From contig NZ_JBEPSM010000001.1 of NCBI RefSeq assembly GCF_040548815.1, forward strand, positions 682,001 through 746,000: a DNA stretch of 64,000 nt. Direction: 5' to 3'. The notes under the pieces are model-generated. The model had not been told where the DNA came from. It did not search any database and saw only the letters and a program-made list of their open reading frames with translations. The stretch comes from Kaistia defluvii (lineage in GTDB: Bacteria > Pseudomonadota > Alphaproteobacteria > Rhizobiales > Kaistiaceae). The translations under genes and the position numbers were made by a program. Positions within the stretch are counted from its first letter, which is position 1. Each line of letters begins with the position of its first letter. Shown piece after piece: positions 17,081 to 25,288 of the stretch.

Positions 17081-17092
17081 GTAAAATTTTAC
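17081..17092. promoter_or_regulatory. Candidate GntR operator
   Basis: GTAAAATTTTAC is a perfect 12-bp palindrome directly abutting the GntR start codon, in the 51-bp gap to the divergent SDR gene. FCD-type GntR regulators bind short palindromes and often autoregulate from such gaps. Confidence 0.6.
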
Positions 17093-17131
17093 GGATCAAT
17101 TCGTTCGGCATTCCCATAAAGGTTCACGATC

Positions 17132-17833
17132 TTGAAGCAGGCACTGGTTACCGGCGGAGCGCGCGGCATCGGCTATGGCGTGGCCGAGGCGCTGCTCGCT
17201 GCCGGCTATACCGTCACCGTCACCGGGCTCAGCGAGGTGGAAGTCGCCGCCGTGCCGAAGCGCGAGCATCTCGCCGCGATCGTGCTCGACGTGACCGACC
17301 AGACGTCCGCCGATGCGGCGATTGCCCGGTTCGACCGGCTGGATGCGCTGGTCAACTGCGCCGGCGTGCTGTTTCGGGGCCAGGAATATGACATGGCAGT
17401 GTTCCAGAAGGTGATCGACGTGAACCTGACCGGCACGATGCGCATGTGCGTCGGCGCCAGGCCCCTGCTGGCGAAGCAGGGCGGCGCCATCGTCAATACC
17501 GCGTCGATGCTGGCGATCTTCGGCGGGCCGCTGGTGCCGGCCTATACGGCCTCGAAGGGCGGCGTCGCGCAATTGACCAAGGCGCTCGGCGTCGCCTGGG
17601 CCGAGGAGGGCATCCGCGTCAACGCGGTGGCGCCTGGTTGGGTCGCGACCGAAGTCACGCGCGGCATCGTCGAGGATCCGGTGCGATCCGCCGGCATTCT
17701 CGGCCGCACGCCCATGAAACGCTGGGGCGAACCCCGCGATATCGGCGACGTCGTCGCCTTCCTTTGTTCCGACGCCGCCCGCTTCATGACCGGTACGGTC
17801 GTGCCGGTCGACGGCGGCTATGCCTCGGTTTGA
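17132..17833 (+). CDS. Short-chain dehydrogenase/reductase
   Basis: A 233-residue classical SDR with TGGARGIG at residues 7-14, NCAG in the fourth strand, Ser in NTASML, and the catalytic YTASK. The ending FMTGTVVPVDGGYAS is typical of FabG-like SDRs. The start is TTG 17132 with AAAGG eight nt upstream. It lies 17 nt before the cupin gene and is divergent from the GntR-epimerase pair, so it likely acts on the same sugar-acid or aromatic intermediate. FabG function in fatty-acid synthesis is unlikely from the context. Confidence 0.87.
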   Translation: MKQALVTGGARGIGYGVAEALLAAGYTVTVTGLSEVEVAAVPKREHLAAIVLDVTDQTSADAAIARFDRLDALVNCAGVLFRGQEYDMAVFQKVIDVNLTGTMRMCVGARPLLAKQGGAIVNTASMLAIFGGPLVPAYTASKGGVAQLTKALGVAWAEEGIRVNAVAPGWVATEVTRGIVEDPVRSAGILGRTPMKRWGEPRDIGDVVAFLCSDAARFMTGTVVPVDGGYASV

Positions 17834-17850
17834 GACGAGAGAGTGAGACG

Positions 17851-18405
17851 ATGAGCGACAACACCACGGTCAACCATTCCGGCCTCGAAACCGACGCGGA
17901 TTCGAAGCGCATCCCCTATCGGCATCCGCAGCCGAAGGAATCCTTCCCCGAGATCGTCATTCCCAACGCGATCCCGACTGACGAGCGGCTCTGGGTGCCG
18001 CAGCAGGAAAACGTCTGGTTCCGTCCGCTCTGCTTGTCGGCAAGCCGGGGCTACTGGATGAACCTGCTTCGGGTGCGGAAGTCGGGCGTGCTGTCGCGCC
18101 ACCGCCATCCGCAGCCGGTGCATGGCTGGGTGCTGAAGGGCAGCTGGCACTATCTGGAGCACGACTGGACGGCGGAGGAGGGCTCCTATGTCTACGAGGC
18201 GCCGGGCGAGACGCACACGCTGGTGGTCGAGCCGCATGTGACCGAGATGATCACACTGTTCCAGGTCAATGGCGCGATGATCTATGTCGATCCCGACGGC
18301 GCCGTGCAGGGCTATGAGGACGTCTTCACCAAGATCGACCTCTGCCGCAAGCACTACACCGATGTCGGCCTCGGCGAGGGCTATATCGACCAGCTGATCC
18401 GGTGA
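17851..18405 (+). CDS. Cupin protein of the 2,4'-dihydroxyacetophenone dioxygenase family
   Basis: A 184-residue single-domain cupin. Motif 1 gives metal ligands in SRHRHPQPVHGWVLKG (HxH with a later His), and motif 2 has the ETHTLVVEP block. The N-terminus WFRPLCLSASRGYWMNLLRV resembles 2,4'-dihydroxyacetophenone dioxygenase, an Fe-dependent enzyme that cleaves a C-C bond next to a carbonyl. Most family members are uncharacterised, so the substrate is open. It starts at ATG 17851, shortly after the SDR stop, and is probably co-transcribed. Genomic context suggests a small catabolic operon under GntR control. Confidence 0.8.
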   Translation: MSDNTTVNHSGLETDADSKRIPYRHPQPKESFPEIVIPNAIPTDERLWVPQQENVWFRPLCLSASRGYWMNLLRVRKSGVLSRHRHPQPVHGWVLKGSWHYLEHDWTAEEGSYVYEAPGETHTLVVEPHVTEMITLFQVNGAMIYVDPDGAVQGYEDVFTKIDLCRKHYTDVGLGEGYIDQLIR

Positions 18406-18489
18406 GCTCGATTATCTGAAGGGTGATTGGCCAAGTGCCCGGGCAAAAATTCGAGTGATCGGAGCGCTGATAGGGCAGTTTCGCTGGAG

Positions 18490-18629
18490 CCTCCTTCGAG
18501 GCCCGGCTTTGCCGGGCACCTCAGGATGATGGCCGGGGATTACAGGAGGAAGAACGAGGGTTTGAACTCTGCCGCAGCTTCCTCAACCATCATCCTGAGG
18601 TGCTTCGCGCAGCGAAGCCTCGAAGGAGG
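18490..18629. repeat. Long inverted repeat (intergenic palindromic element)
   Basis: The 43-bp arms at 18490-18532 and 18587-18629 are inverted copies, with outer CCTCCTTCGAGGC and inner ACCTCAGGATGATGG. Each arm has its own mini-hairpin where the arms differ (CCCGGCTTTGCCGGG in the left, GCTTCGCGCAGCGAAGC in the right). About 54 bp lies between the arms. This is the Hyphomicrobiales intergenic palindrome type often seen after genes. No coding content. Confidence 0.75.
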
Positions 18630-18694
18630 ATCCAATGGAACGCCTTCGCATCGGCACGATACCTAGGTGGGAAGCTCTTCCGCCCCAAAAACCC

Positions 18695-18729
18695 AAAAAA
18701 AGGCCGGCACCTCGTGATGCCGGCCTTTT
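18695..18729. terminator. Bidirectional rho-independent terminator
   Basis: A run of seven A, then GGCCGGCA (18702-18709), an 8-nt loop, TGCCGGCC (18718-18725) and TTTT. It works on both strands, ending the minus-strand amino-acid binding-protein gene (stop at 18745) and any read-through from the cupin side. Confidence 0.85.
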
Positions 18730-18744
18730 GCATTCGTAACGAAC

Positions 18745-19773
18745 CTAGCGGATCGGCGGGGCGTACTGGATGCCGCCTAGCGACCAGAGCTGGTTCAGGC
18801 CGCGCGGGATGCCGAGCTTCGAGCCGACGCCCAGATTGCGCTCATAGACCTCGCCGTAGTTGCCGACCTTGGCGACGATGTTGATCGCCCAGTCGTTGGA
18901 AAGACCGAGCTTTTCGCCGAAGGCGCCGTCCGTGCCGACCAGGCGCATGACGTCGGGCTTCTTCGAGGCCTTGGCCTCGTCGACGCGTTCCGACGAGACG
19001 CCCAGTTCTTCGGCATTCAGCATGGCGTTGTGGACCCAAGCCACCAAAGCGCGCCATTTCGGGTCGTCCTGGCGCACGACGGGGCCGAGCGGCTCCTTGG
19101 AGATCACGTCGGGCAGGATGATGTGGTCGGCCGCGTCTTCCAGCGCCGCGCGCTCGGAATAGAGCTGGGACACGTCGGTGGTCAGCACCGCGCACTTGCC
19201 GGTCTTGTAGTTCTCGAGCGATTCCGCCGGAGTGCTGGCCGAGATCGTCGTGAACTTCATCGAATTGGCGGTGAAATAATCCGCGAAGTTCTCTTCGCTG
19301 GTCGTGCCGCTCTGGACGCAGACGGTCGAGCCGTCCAGCTCCAGCGCCGAGACCTTGCCGCTGTCGCGCTTCACCATGAAGCCCTGGCCGTCATAATAGG
19401 TGACGCCGACGAAGGCGAGCGGCAGGTCCGTCTCGCGCGACATCGTCCAGGTGGAGTTGCGTGACAGCAGGTCGACCTTGCCGTCCTTCAGCGCGTCAAA
19501 GCGCTCGGCCGCGGAGAGTGGCACATAGGTCACCTTCTCCGGATCGTCGAAGATCGCGGTGGCGACGGCGCGGCAGAAATCGACGTCGAAGCCCGTCCAT
19601 TTGCCGTTTGCGTCGGCATTGGAGAAGCCGAGCAGGCCCTGGCTGACGCCGCAGACCAGATTGCCGCGCTGCTTGACCGTATCGAGCGTTCCGGCTTGGG
19701 CCGCGACGGCCGAGCCAAGCGTCGCGGCGAGAGCCAGCGTCGCGACGCGCAGGGAAAGAACCCCAGGAAACAT
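18745..19773 (-). CDS. Amino-acid ABC transporter substrate-binding protein (AapJ-like), no permease nearby
   Basis: A 342-residue periplasmic receptor. The signal peptide is ATLALAATLGSAVAAQA, cleaved near residue 27. The mature SBP_bac_3 fold has LVCGVSQGLLGFSNADANG, GFDVDFCRAVA and LLSRNSTWTMSRE, which match AapJ, the receptor of the general L-amino-acid permease, in length and motif. The aapQMP partners are absent from both sides, so this is an orphan receptor or its transporter lies elsewhere. A bidirectional terminator follows it, and the L,D-transpeptidase gene is 62 nt upstream on the same strand. Confidence 0.88.
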   Translation of the reverse strand: MFPGVLSLRVATLALAATLGSAVAAQAGTLDTVKQRGNLVCGVSQGLLGFSNADANGKWTGFDVDFCRAVATAIFDDPEKVTYVPLSAAERFDALKDGKVDLLSRNSTWTMSRETDLPLAFVGVTYYDGQGFMVKRDSGKVSALELDGSTVCVQSGTTSEENFADYFTANSMKFTTISASTPAESLENYKTGKCAVLTTDVSQLYSERAALEDAADHIILPDVISKEPLGPVVRQDDPKWRALVAWVHNAMLNAEELGVSSERVDEAKASKKPDVMRLVGTDGAFGEKLGLSNDWAINIVAKVGNYGEVYERNLGVGSKLGIPRGLNQLWSLGGIQYAPPIR

Positions 19774-19835
19774 AGTCGCCCCTCCGAAGATGGTTCGTGG
19801 AAGTCACCCCGGAAGAGGCGACCGGATAGCCGCTG

Positions 19836-20474
19836 TCAGAGCTTGGCCTGCTGGCGAACGATCACCTTGGTTCCGACCGGCACGCGGTCGAACAGGTCGA
19901 TGACGTCGTTGTTCACCATGCGGAAGCAGCCCGACGACAGCGCATGGCCGATCGTCTGCGGCTGGTTGGTGCCATGGATGCGGTAGATGGTATCGCCGAG
20001 ATAGAGCGCGCGGGCGCCCATCGGGTTGCCTTCGCCGCCGGCCATGAAGCGCGGCAGATAGGGCTGGCGCTGGATCATCTCCGCCGGCGGCCGCCAATCG
20101 GGCCACTCCGCCTTGCGCGAGATCTTCAGCAGGCCCGACCATTGGAAGCCGTCGCGGCCGACACCGACGCCATAGCGGATGGCGCGGTTGTCCGGCTGCA
20201 CCAGATAGAGGAAGCGCTCATCCGTGTTGATGACGATCGTGCCCGGCGGCTCGTTGGAGCGGAAATAGACCGGCTGCGGCCGGAATTCCGGCGGCAGCAA
20301 CGATTCCTGCTTCGTCGGGACGACGCCCGGCTGCTCGTTGATGTTGAGCATGTCGCGAATGCCGGCCTGGGCAGGCAGCGCGGGCGCCAGCGCCACGGCG
20401 GCGGCACAGCCGAGCAGGGCGAGCGACAGGGGACGTTTCAGCCACTGGATAAGACGGGCCGCTTTGTCTCGCAT
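19836..20474 (-). CDS. L,D-transpeptidase (ErfK/YbiS family)
   Basis: A 212-residue exported enzyme with an N-terminal membrane/signal segment (residues 16-37). The YkuD domain has HGTNQPQTIGHALSSGCFRM, which supplies His and the catalytic Cys of the SxGCxRM motif. Such enzymes make 3-3 cross-links in peptidoglycan or anchor outer-membrane proteins to it. A second, shorter YkuD protein is encoded at 32063. The order is lipoprotein (20537), then this gene, then the amino-acid receptor on the minus strand, but the gaps suggest separate units. Confidence 0.9.
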   Translation of the reverse strand: MRDKAARLIQWLKRPLSLALLGCAAAVALAPALPAQAGIRDMLNINEQPGVVPTKQESLLPPEFRPQPVYFRSNEPPGTIVINTDERFLYLVQPDNRAIRYGVGVGRDGFQWSGLLKISRKAEWPDWRPPAEMIQRQPYLPRFMAGGEGNPMGARALYLGDTIYRIHGTNQPQTIGHALSSGCFRMVNNDVIDLFDRVPVGTKVIVRQQAKL

Positions 20475-20536
20475 GGGGGACCTCGAACGCTGGAGAGGCG
20501 ATTGGGGGGAGGGCCCGGCCGGCGCCGGGCCCGAAA

Positions 20537-21091
20537 TCAGCCGGAAGCCGGGCGGGCCGGTGTGGCGGCCGGAGCCGCCTGAGCGCAGCGCACGAACACC
20601 ATGGTGCCGTAGCGCGCGGTGACGCTGGGGTCGACCCAGGGCGCGACGATGACGCCATCCTGGAACGACGTGATCTGGCGGTCTTTTGGCATGCCGGCGG
20701 GGCCGGGCGGTCCGATATAGACGCGGCCGCTGGCATTCTTGAGCACGACTTCGCTCGGCTGCGACTGGTCGGCCAGATACATCATCACGCCGTTATTGGG
20801 TCCGCGCGTGATGACGTAGGGATTGCTGCAGTAGCGGCGCGCCTCGTTGATCGTGCGCGGCAGGTCTTTTTCCTCGCGGAAGGAGCCGAGGCCCCAATTG
20901 CCGACGAGATCCTCGGTGGTGATCGAGACGTTCGGCGTGGCCGGCGCGACGGACGGGGACACCCGCTCCGTGACCGATGCGCAGCCGGAAATGGCAAGAA
21001 GCGCCGCGGCGCCGGCCAGCCAGGTCGCGGCGTGGCGCGGGCTGCCTCCGGCGGGGGCTCCCGCTCCCGATGTCGTTGCTGTTGGTTCCAT
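20537..21091 (-). CDS. Predicted lipoprotein of unknown function
   Basis: A 184-residue protein. Residues 24-37 form a lipoprotein signal with lipobox LLAISGC, so Cys37 is probably acylated. A conserved-looking domain follows with DLVGNWGLGSF and EARRYCSNPYVITRGPNNGV. The Pro/Ala-rich tail after FVRCAQAAP looks disordered. I do not recognise a named family, although the WGLGSF and CSNPY blocks recur in rhizobial cell-envelope lipoproteins. Its position just upstream of an L,D-transpeptidase hints at an envelope role. Confidence 0.75.
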   Translation of the reverse strand: MEPTATTSGAGAPAGGSPRHAATWLAGAAALLAISGCASVTERVSPSVAPATPNVSITTEDLVGNWGLGSFREEKDLPRTINEARRYCSNPYVITRGPNNGVMMYLADQSQPSEVVLKNASGRVYIGPPGPAGMPKDRQITSFQDGVIVAPWVDPSVTARYGTMVFVRCAQAAPAATPARPASG

Positions 21092-21234
21092 GCGTCTCCC
21101 CCTTGCCGCGGTACCCAGGCAACTCCCCCGGTAAACCGCGGCTGTTCACGCCAAGGCAGCACGTGATTCTGGACAGCATGATGGCGGGCATGTGGCGGGG
21201 AATGCAACTGCCGCCACAAACCTTGCGCGGGGCG

Positions 21235-22773
21235 CTATTCTGCCGGGCGGGCGGCCGGAAGCGGCAGCATCGGCGCCCGCCGCAGCGGGTCGACCTTCTT
21301 GATCGGGCCGGCCTTCGGCGCCCCCGGCAAGGTGCGCCAGTTGACGCCGGCGATCGTCACGATCCGGCTGCCGCGGAAATCGGCTTCGCTGCGGATATGG
21401 CCGTGTTCCGACATATAGGTGAGCAGCCAGCGGCCACGCGAGGGCGACCGGCTGCCATAGGCGTTGGCGAGTGCTTCGTCCGTCGGGCAGGGGGCCTCTT
21501 CCCGGGCGGCGCGGGCAAGCAGCAGGAAGACGCCCTGCATCTCCTCCGGCAGGCTTTCGGCGACGGCCAGAACCTGCTCCCAGGCATCGTCGCCCTTGTC
21601 CGAGCTGACGCCGGCACGCGCCAGCGCCAGGCGCTTGCGGAAGCTCGGCATGTCCTGGCCATAGGTGCCAAGCTTCTTGATGCGGCAATGGAACAGGAAG
21701 TCCTGGTAGATCGACGGCGCCGGGCGGAACGCCGTGTCCGGGTCCGACATGATCTCGGCATAGACGGAATCCAGCAGTTCCTGCTTCTCGGCTTCCGTCC
21801 GCGTGTCGAGTTCGGCTTCCGGAGTCGTGTCGAGCGGGCCCGAGATCTCGATCTCGCGCAGCAGTTCCGCCGTGCCCCGGGCGCGGGACTGGCTGGGAGC
21901 CGGCATAGGCAGCAGGTCTGCCTCGCCTCCGACGAAGATCAGGTCCTGCATTTCGGCCTGCGGCATGTCGGGAAGCGGCATCAGCACGGGGCGGCCGCTG
22001 CGCCCGGCCGTATCCACCGCGCCGATGCGCAGCGGAATCGGCTTGCGCGACAGCGCCGGGCCGAGCGCGATGAACTGGCCGGGGTCGAGATCGCGAAAAC
22101 CTTCGGCCTGGCGGCGATCCATGCCGAGCAGGTCGGCGGCGCGTGCCATGTCGATATCGAGGAAGGTGCGGCCCATCAGGAAGTTCGACGCTTCCGCCGC
22201 GACGTTCTTGGCGAGCTTGGCGAGGCGCTGGGTGGCGACGATGCCGGCCAGTCCGCGCTTGCGGCCGCGGCACATCAGATTGGTCATGGCGCCGAGCGAC
22301 AGGCGGCGCGCCTCGTCCGAGACTTCACCGGCCACGGCGGGCGCAAAGATCTGCGCCTCGTCGACGGTGATCAGCATCGGATACCAGACGCTGCGGTCGG
22401 CGTCGAAAAGCCCGTTCAGGAAGGCGGCGGCGCAGCGCATCTGCTCTTCCGCGTCGAGGCCTTCCAGATTTAGCACGACGGAGGCGCGATGCTGCCGGAT
22501 GCGCAGCGCGATCCGCTGCAATTCGCTGGGGCTGCGCTCGGCGTCGACGACCGTGTGGCCGAAACGCTCCGAGAAGCTGACGAAATCGCCCTCGGGATCG
22601 ATGATCGCCTGCTGCACCATGCCGGCGCTCTGTTCGAGCAGGCGGCGCAGGAGATGGGATTTGCCGGAGCCGGAGTTTCCCTGCACCAGCAGGCGGGTCG
22701 AAAGCAGTTCCTCAAGGTCGAGAAGGGCGGGCTGGCCTGCCGTGTTCGTCCCGAGTTCGATTCCAGCTTTCAT
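21235..22773 (-). CDS. HerA/FtsK-like ATP-binding protein
   Basis: A 512-residue ATPase. Walker A is GNSGSGKS at residues 32-39, Walker B is LITVDEAQIF, and a conserved GRKRGLAGIVATQR segment supplies the sensor and arginine-finger-like residues of HerA/DUF87 ATPases. HerA-like proteins form hexameric rings that move DNA, normally with a NurA nuclease or inside defence systems; neither partner lies next to it. The C-terminal 120 residues include a block (SRGRWLLTYMSEHGHI) resembling a winged helix. Start is ATG 22773 (GGAG upstream); ATG 22785 is also possible. It stands alone, next to tRNA-Glu genes. Confidence 0.8.
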   Translation of the reverse strand: MKAGIELGTNTAGQPALLDLEELLSTRLLVQGNSGSGKSHLLRRLLEQSAGMVQQAIIDPEGDFVSFSERFGHTVVDAERSPSELQRIALRIRQHRASVVLNLEGLDAEEQMRCAAAFLNGLFDADRSVWYPMLITVDEAQIFAPAVAGEVSDEARRLSLGAMTNLMCRGRKRGLAGIVATQRLAKLAKNVAAEASNFLMGRTFLDIDMARAADLLGMDRRQAEGFRDLDPGQFIALGPALSRKPIPLRIGAVDTAGRSGRPVLMPLPDMPQAEMQDLIFVGGEADLLPMPAPSQSRARGTAELLREIEISGPLDTTPEAELDTRTEAEKQELLDSVYAEIMSDPDTAFRPAPSIYQDFLFHCRIKKLGTYGQDMPSFRKRLALARAGVSSDKGDDAWEQVLAVAESLPEEMQGVFLLLARAAREEAPCPTDEALANAYGSRSPSRGRWLLTYMSEHGHIRSEADFRGSRIVTIAGVNWRTLPGAPKAGPIKKVDPLRRAPMLPLPAARPAE

Positions 22774-22961
22774 AGTGCTCCACATCGCCTTTTTCCGCCT
22801 GGCCATCCTAGCATGGGAGGCCGAGGCGTCCGGTCGCCTCATCGGAACTCCACAGGAGATCCCATCGCGCAAAACGCGCAATCCGCCGGCTACCTGCGCA
22901 ACCTGCGTGGTCCGGCGCCCAAGCGCGCGAACCTCCATCTCAGAGATCGTTCAAGGAGGAA

Positions 22962-23036
22962 TGGTACGCCCTAGGGGAGTCGAACCCCTCTCTCCACCGT
23001 GAAAGGGTGGCGTCCTAACCGATAGACGAAGGGCGC
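22962..23036 (-). tRNA. tRNA-Glu (anticodon TTC), copy 1
   Basis: On the minus strand the gene reads GCGCCCTTCGTCTATCGGTT at its 5' end, with anticodon arm CCCTTTCACGG (anticodon TTC), T-loop TTCGACTC and encoded CCA. The acceptor closes with a G1-U72 wobble pair, unlike copy 2. Confidence 0.95.
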
Positions 23037-23111
23037 AGCGATGCGCGTTATAGGTAGCTCCCTTGAGCCTGACAAGCTCAAGTCTTGATCCCGACACCCG
23101 ATCAAGATGGG

Positions 23112-23186
23112 TGGTGCGCCCTAGGGGAATCGAACCCCTCTCTCCACCGTGAAAGGGTGGCGTCCTAACCGATAGACGAAGGGCGC
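23112..23186 (-). tRNA. tRNA-Glu (anticodon TTC), copy 2
   Basis: Second copy, 75 bp beyond the first and nearly identical. It has a proper G1-C72 acceptor pair, T-loop TTCGATTC and encoded CCA. The duplication spans about 75 nt of tRNA only; the spacer is not repeated. Confidence 0.95.
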
Positions 23187-23298
23187 GGCGAGGCGGGTTA
23201 TAGGCGGCAAGCCCCGGAGTGACAAGACCGTTTGCGGGTCTTGTTTTCCGCCTGTGGATAGAGTGCCGCCTCATCGCTGAGGCGGCACGGATTGGCTG

Positions 23299-23715
23299 CT
23301 ACCACTTGCCCGTATTCGGCATCGAGGCCCAGGGCTCCTGCGGCGGCAGCGGATCGCCGGCCTGGATCAGCTCGATCGAGATGTTGTCGGGCGAGCGGAC
23401 GAAGGCCATGTGGCCGTCGCGGGGCGGGCGGTTGATGACGATGCCAGCCTTCTGCAGCTTGTCGCAGAGCGCGTAGATGTCCTCGACCAGATAGGCGAGG
23501 TGACCGAAATTGCGGCCTTCGCCATACACTTCTGGGTCCCAGTTGAAGGTCAGTTCGACCTGGGCGGCCTCGTCGCCGGGCGCTGCGAGGAAATACAGCG
23601 TGTAGCGGCCCTTCTCATTGTCGATGCGGCGCACCTCGTTCAGGCCGAGCTCCTTGTAGAAGGCGATCGACTTGTCGACGTCGGTGACGCGGACCATGGT
23701 GTGGAGATACTTCAT
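23299..23715 (-). CDS. gloA: Glyoxalase I family protein (lactoylglutathione lyase)
   Basis: A 138-residue single vicinal-oxygen-chelate protein beginning MKYLHTMVRVTDVDKSIAFY, which supplies the first metal His. It has ELTFNWDPEVYGEGRNFGHLAY with the GloA-type glutathione-binding and second metal residues, and a C-terminal ISIELIQ Glu ligand. It isomerises the methylglyoxal-glutathione hemithioacetal to lactoylglutathione. The C-terminus extends a few residues beyond the usual GloA end (PWASMPNTGKW). The frame is open further upstream, but ATG 23715 gives the family start. Monocistronic. Confidence 0.9.
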   Translation of the reverse strand: MKYLHTMVRVTDVDKSIAFYKELGLNEVRRIDNEKGRYTLYFLAAPGDEAAQVELTFNWDPEVYGEGRNFGHLAYLVEDIYALCDKLQKAGIVINRPPRDGHMAFVRSPDNISIELIQAGDPLPPQEPWASMPNTGKW

Positions 23716-24023
23716 TGGCGCGTTGTCCTTTCCCAGATGTTCCCGATCAGGAGCCGTGCCGCCGATTGGGGCCGGTCCGTCATATGGCACCGACACCATA
23801 GACTCCGGCGGCGCAAACAGAAACCCGCCCGCCGCCCCTGCGGTAGTCCTTAACCGGCGTTAACGGAAATCCCCGGTTGTGGCCGGGATGTCACTGGTCA
23901 CGCTTCGATCCGATGTTATTCTCATGCGGGGATTCGGTCGCAACATCGCCGCAATGGCGGTATCGCGCGATCGGCCATGTGAAAATGACGGCCTCGTTAG
24001 AAGGCCTATCGGGGGCCGACAAG

Positions 24024-24599
24024 ATGGGTTCCAAGAACAGCGCTGAACCATCGTCCGCCGAAAGGCGCGAGGACGAAGGCGGGCTGGATCTGGTCGAAGT
24101 AGCGGGCTCGATCAAATGGTTCGATGCCTCGAAGGGCTATGGCTTCATCCTGCCCGACGATGGCTCGCCGGATATTCTGCTTCATGTGACCTGTCTGCGC
24201 CGCGACGGTTTTCAGACCGCCTATGAAGGCGCCCGCATCGTTTGCGAGGTCACCCAGGGCCAGCGCGGGCTGCAGGCGTTTCGCGTGCTCAGCATGGATG
24301 ATTCGACAGCGGTCCATCCGGCCCAGGTCGGTCCGCCGCGCACCCACACCGTCATCGTGCCGACCAGCGGCCTCGAGCGCTGCATCGTCAAGTGGTTCAA
24401 CCGCGTCAAGGGTTACGGCTTCGTCACGCGGGGCGAAGGCACGGAGGATATCTTCGTCCATATGGAGACGCTCCGCCGCTATGGCCTGACGGAACTCCGT
24501 CCGGGCCAGACCGTGCTGGTGCGCTTCGGCGACGGCGACAAGGGACTGATGGCTGCCGAAATCCGCCCGGATGACGGCTCCGGCCCGTCGTCGCACTGA
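24024..24599 (+). CDS. Two-domain cold-shock protein (CspA-type tandem)
   Basis: A 191-residue protein with two cold-shock domains: residues ~28-95 ([20 protein letters not shown]) and ~117-185 ([20 protein letters not shown]). Each has the RNP-like K-GYGFI and F-H motifs that bind single-stranded nucleic acid. Tandem CSD proteins are a rhizobial hallmark and act as RNA chaperones. The start is uncertain: ATG 24024 has GGGGG eight nt upstream, and an earlier ATG at 23985 would add 13 residues. The DUF192 gene follows after 5 nt. Confidence 0.88.
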   Translation: MGSKNSAEPSSAERREDEGGLDLVEVAGSIKWFDASKGYGFILPDDGSPDILLHVTCLRRDGFQTAYEGARIVCEVTQGQRGLQAFRVLSMDDSTAVHPAQVGPPRTHTVIVPTSGLERCIVKWFNRVKGYGFVTRGEGTEDIFVHMETLRRYGLTELRPGQTVLVRFGDGDKGLMAAEIRPDDGSGPSSH

Positions 24600-24604
24600 T
24601 CGCC

Positions 24605-25072
24605 GTGGCGCAATCCCGCTCCCGCTTTTCTCCGTTGCGCACCCTCGGGGCGGCGCTCGCCTTCGGGCTGGCCCTGGCCAGCGGGGCCTTGGCGGCGGAC
24701 AAGCCGGGCGAGATCCAGGTCAAGACCCGCACGGGCACCCACGCGATCACAGTGGAATGGGCCGTCACCCCGTCGCAGCGCGAGCGCGGCCTGATGGGGC
24801 GCGAGAAGATGGCTCCCAATCACGGCATGCTGTTCGATTTCGGCAATGAGCAGCCGCTCTATTTCTGGATGAAGAACACGCCGCTCTCGCTAGACATGAT
24901 CTTCATCAAGGCGGACGGTCGCACCTCGCGCATCGAGCGGGGCGCGAAGCCCTTTTCGGAGGACCTGATTCCGGGCGGCGCGCCGGCGCGCTACGTGCTG
25001 GAGATGGTGGCCGGCAGCGCCGATCGACTGGGGCTGGCGCCCGGCGATCGTTTTATCATTCCGAAGCCCTGA
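24605..25072 (+). CDS. DUF192 family exported protein
   Basis: A 155-residue protein starting at GTG 24605. Its N-terminal signal peptide is LGAALAFGLALASGALA, cleaved near residue 31. The DUF192 domain has RERGLMGREKMAPNHGMLFDF and YFWMKNTPLSLDMIFI, the conserved blocks of the family. Function is unknown; members are small periplasmic proteins in many bacteria. It follows the cold-shock gene by 5 nt, a conserved pairing in rhizobia as far as I recall, so one transcript is likely. Confidence 0.9.
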   Translation: MAQSRSRFSPLRTLGAALAFGLALASGALAADKPGEIQVKTRTGTHAITVEWAVTPSQRERGLMGREKMAPNHGMLFDFGNEQPLYFWMKNTPLSLDMIFIKADGRTSRIERGAKPFSEDLIPGGAPARYVLEMVAGSADRLGLAPGDRFIIPKP

Positions 25073-25176
25073 ATCGGATCTGCGTCGAAGATGCGCTGTT
25101 GAGGCCGCCATTTGTCGGCTTGCAATGCCTTGAAGACCCGGGGCGGACCGTGTAATCCACCCCAGTCGAAGAATGT

Positions 25177-25253
<77 letters not shown>

Positions 25254-25288
25254 TTCGACCGAAGAGATCCCATGGAGGCGAGCTGACA

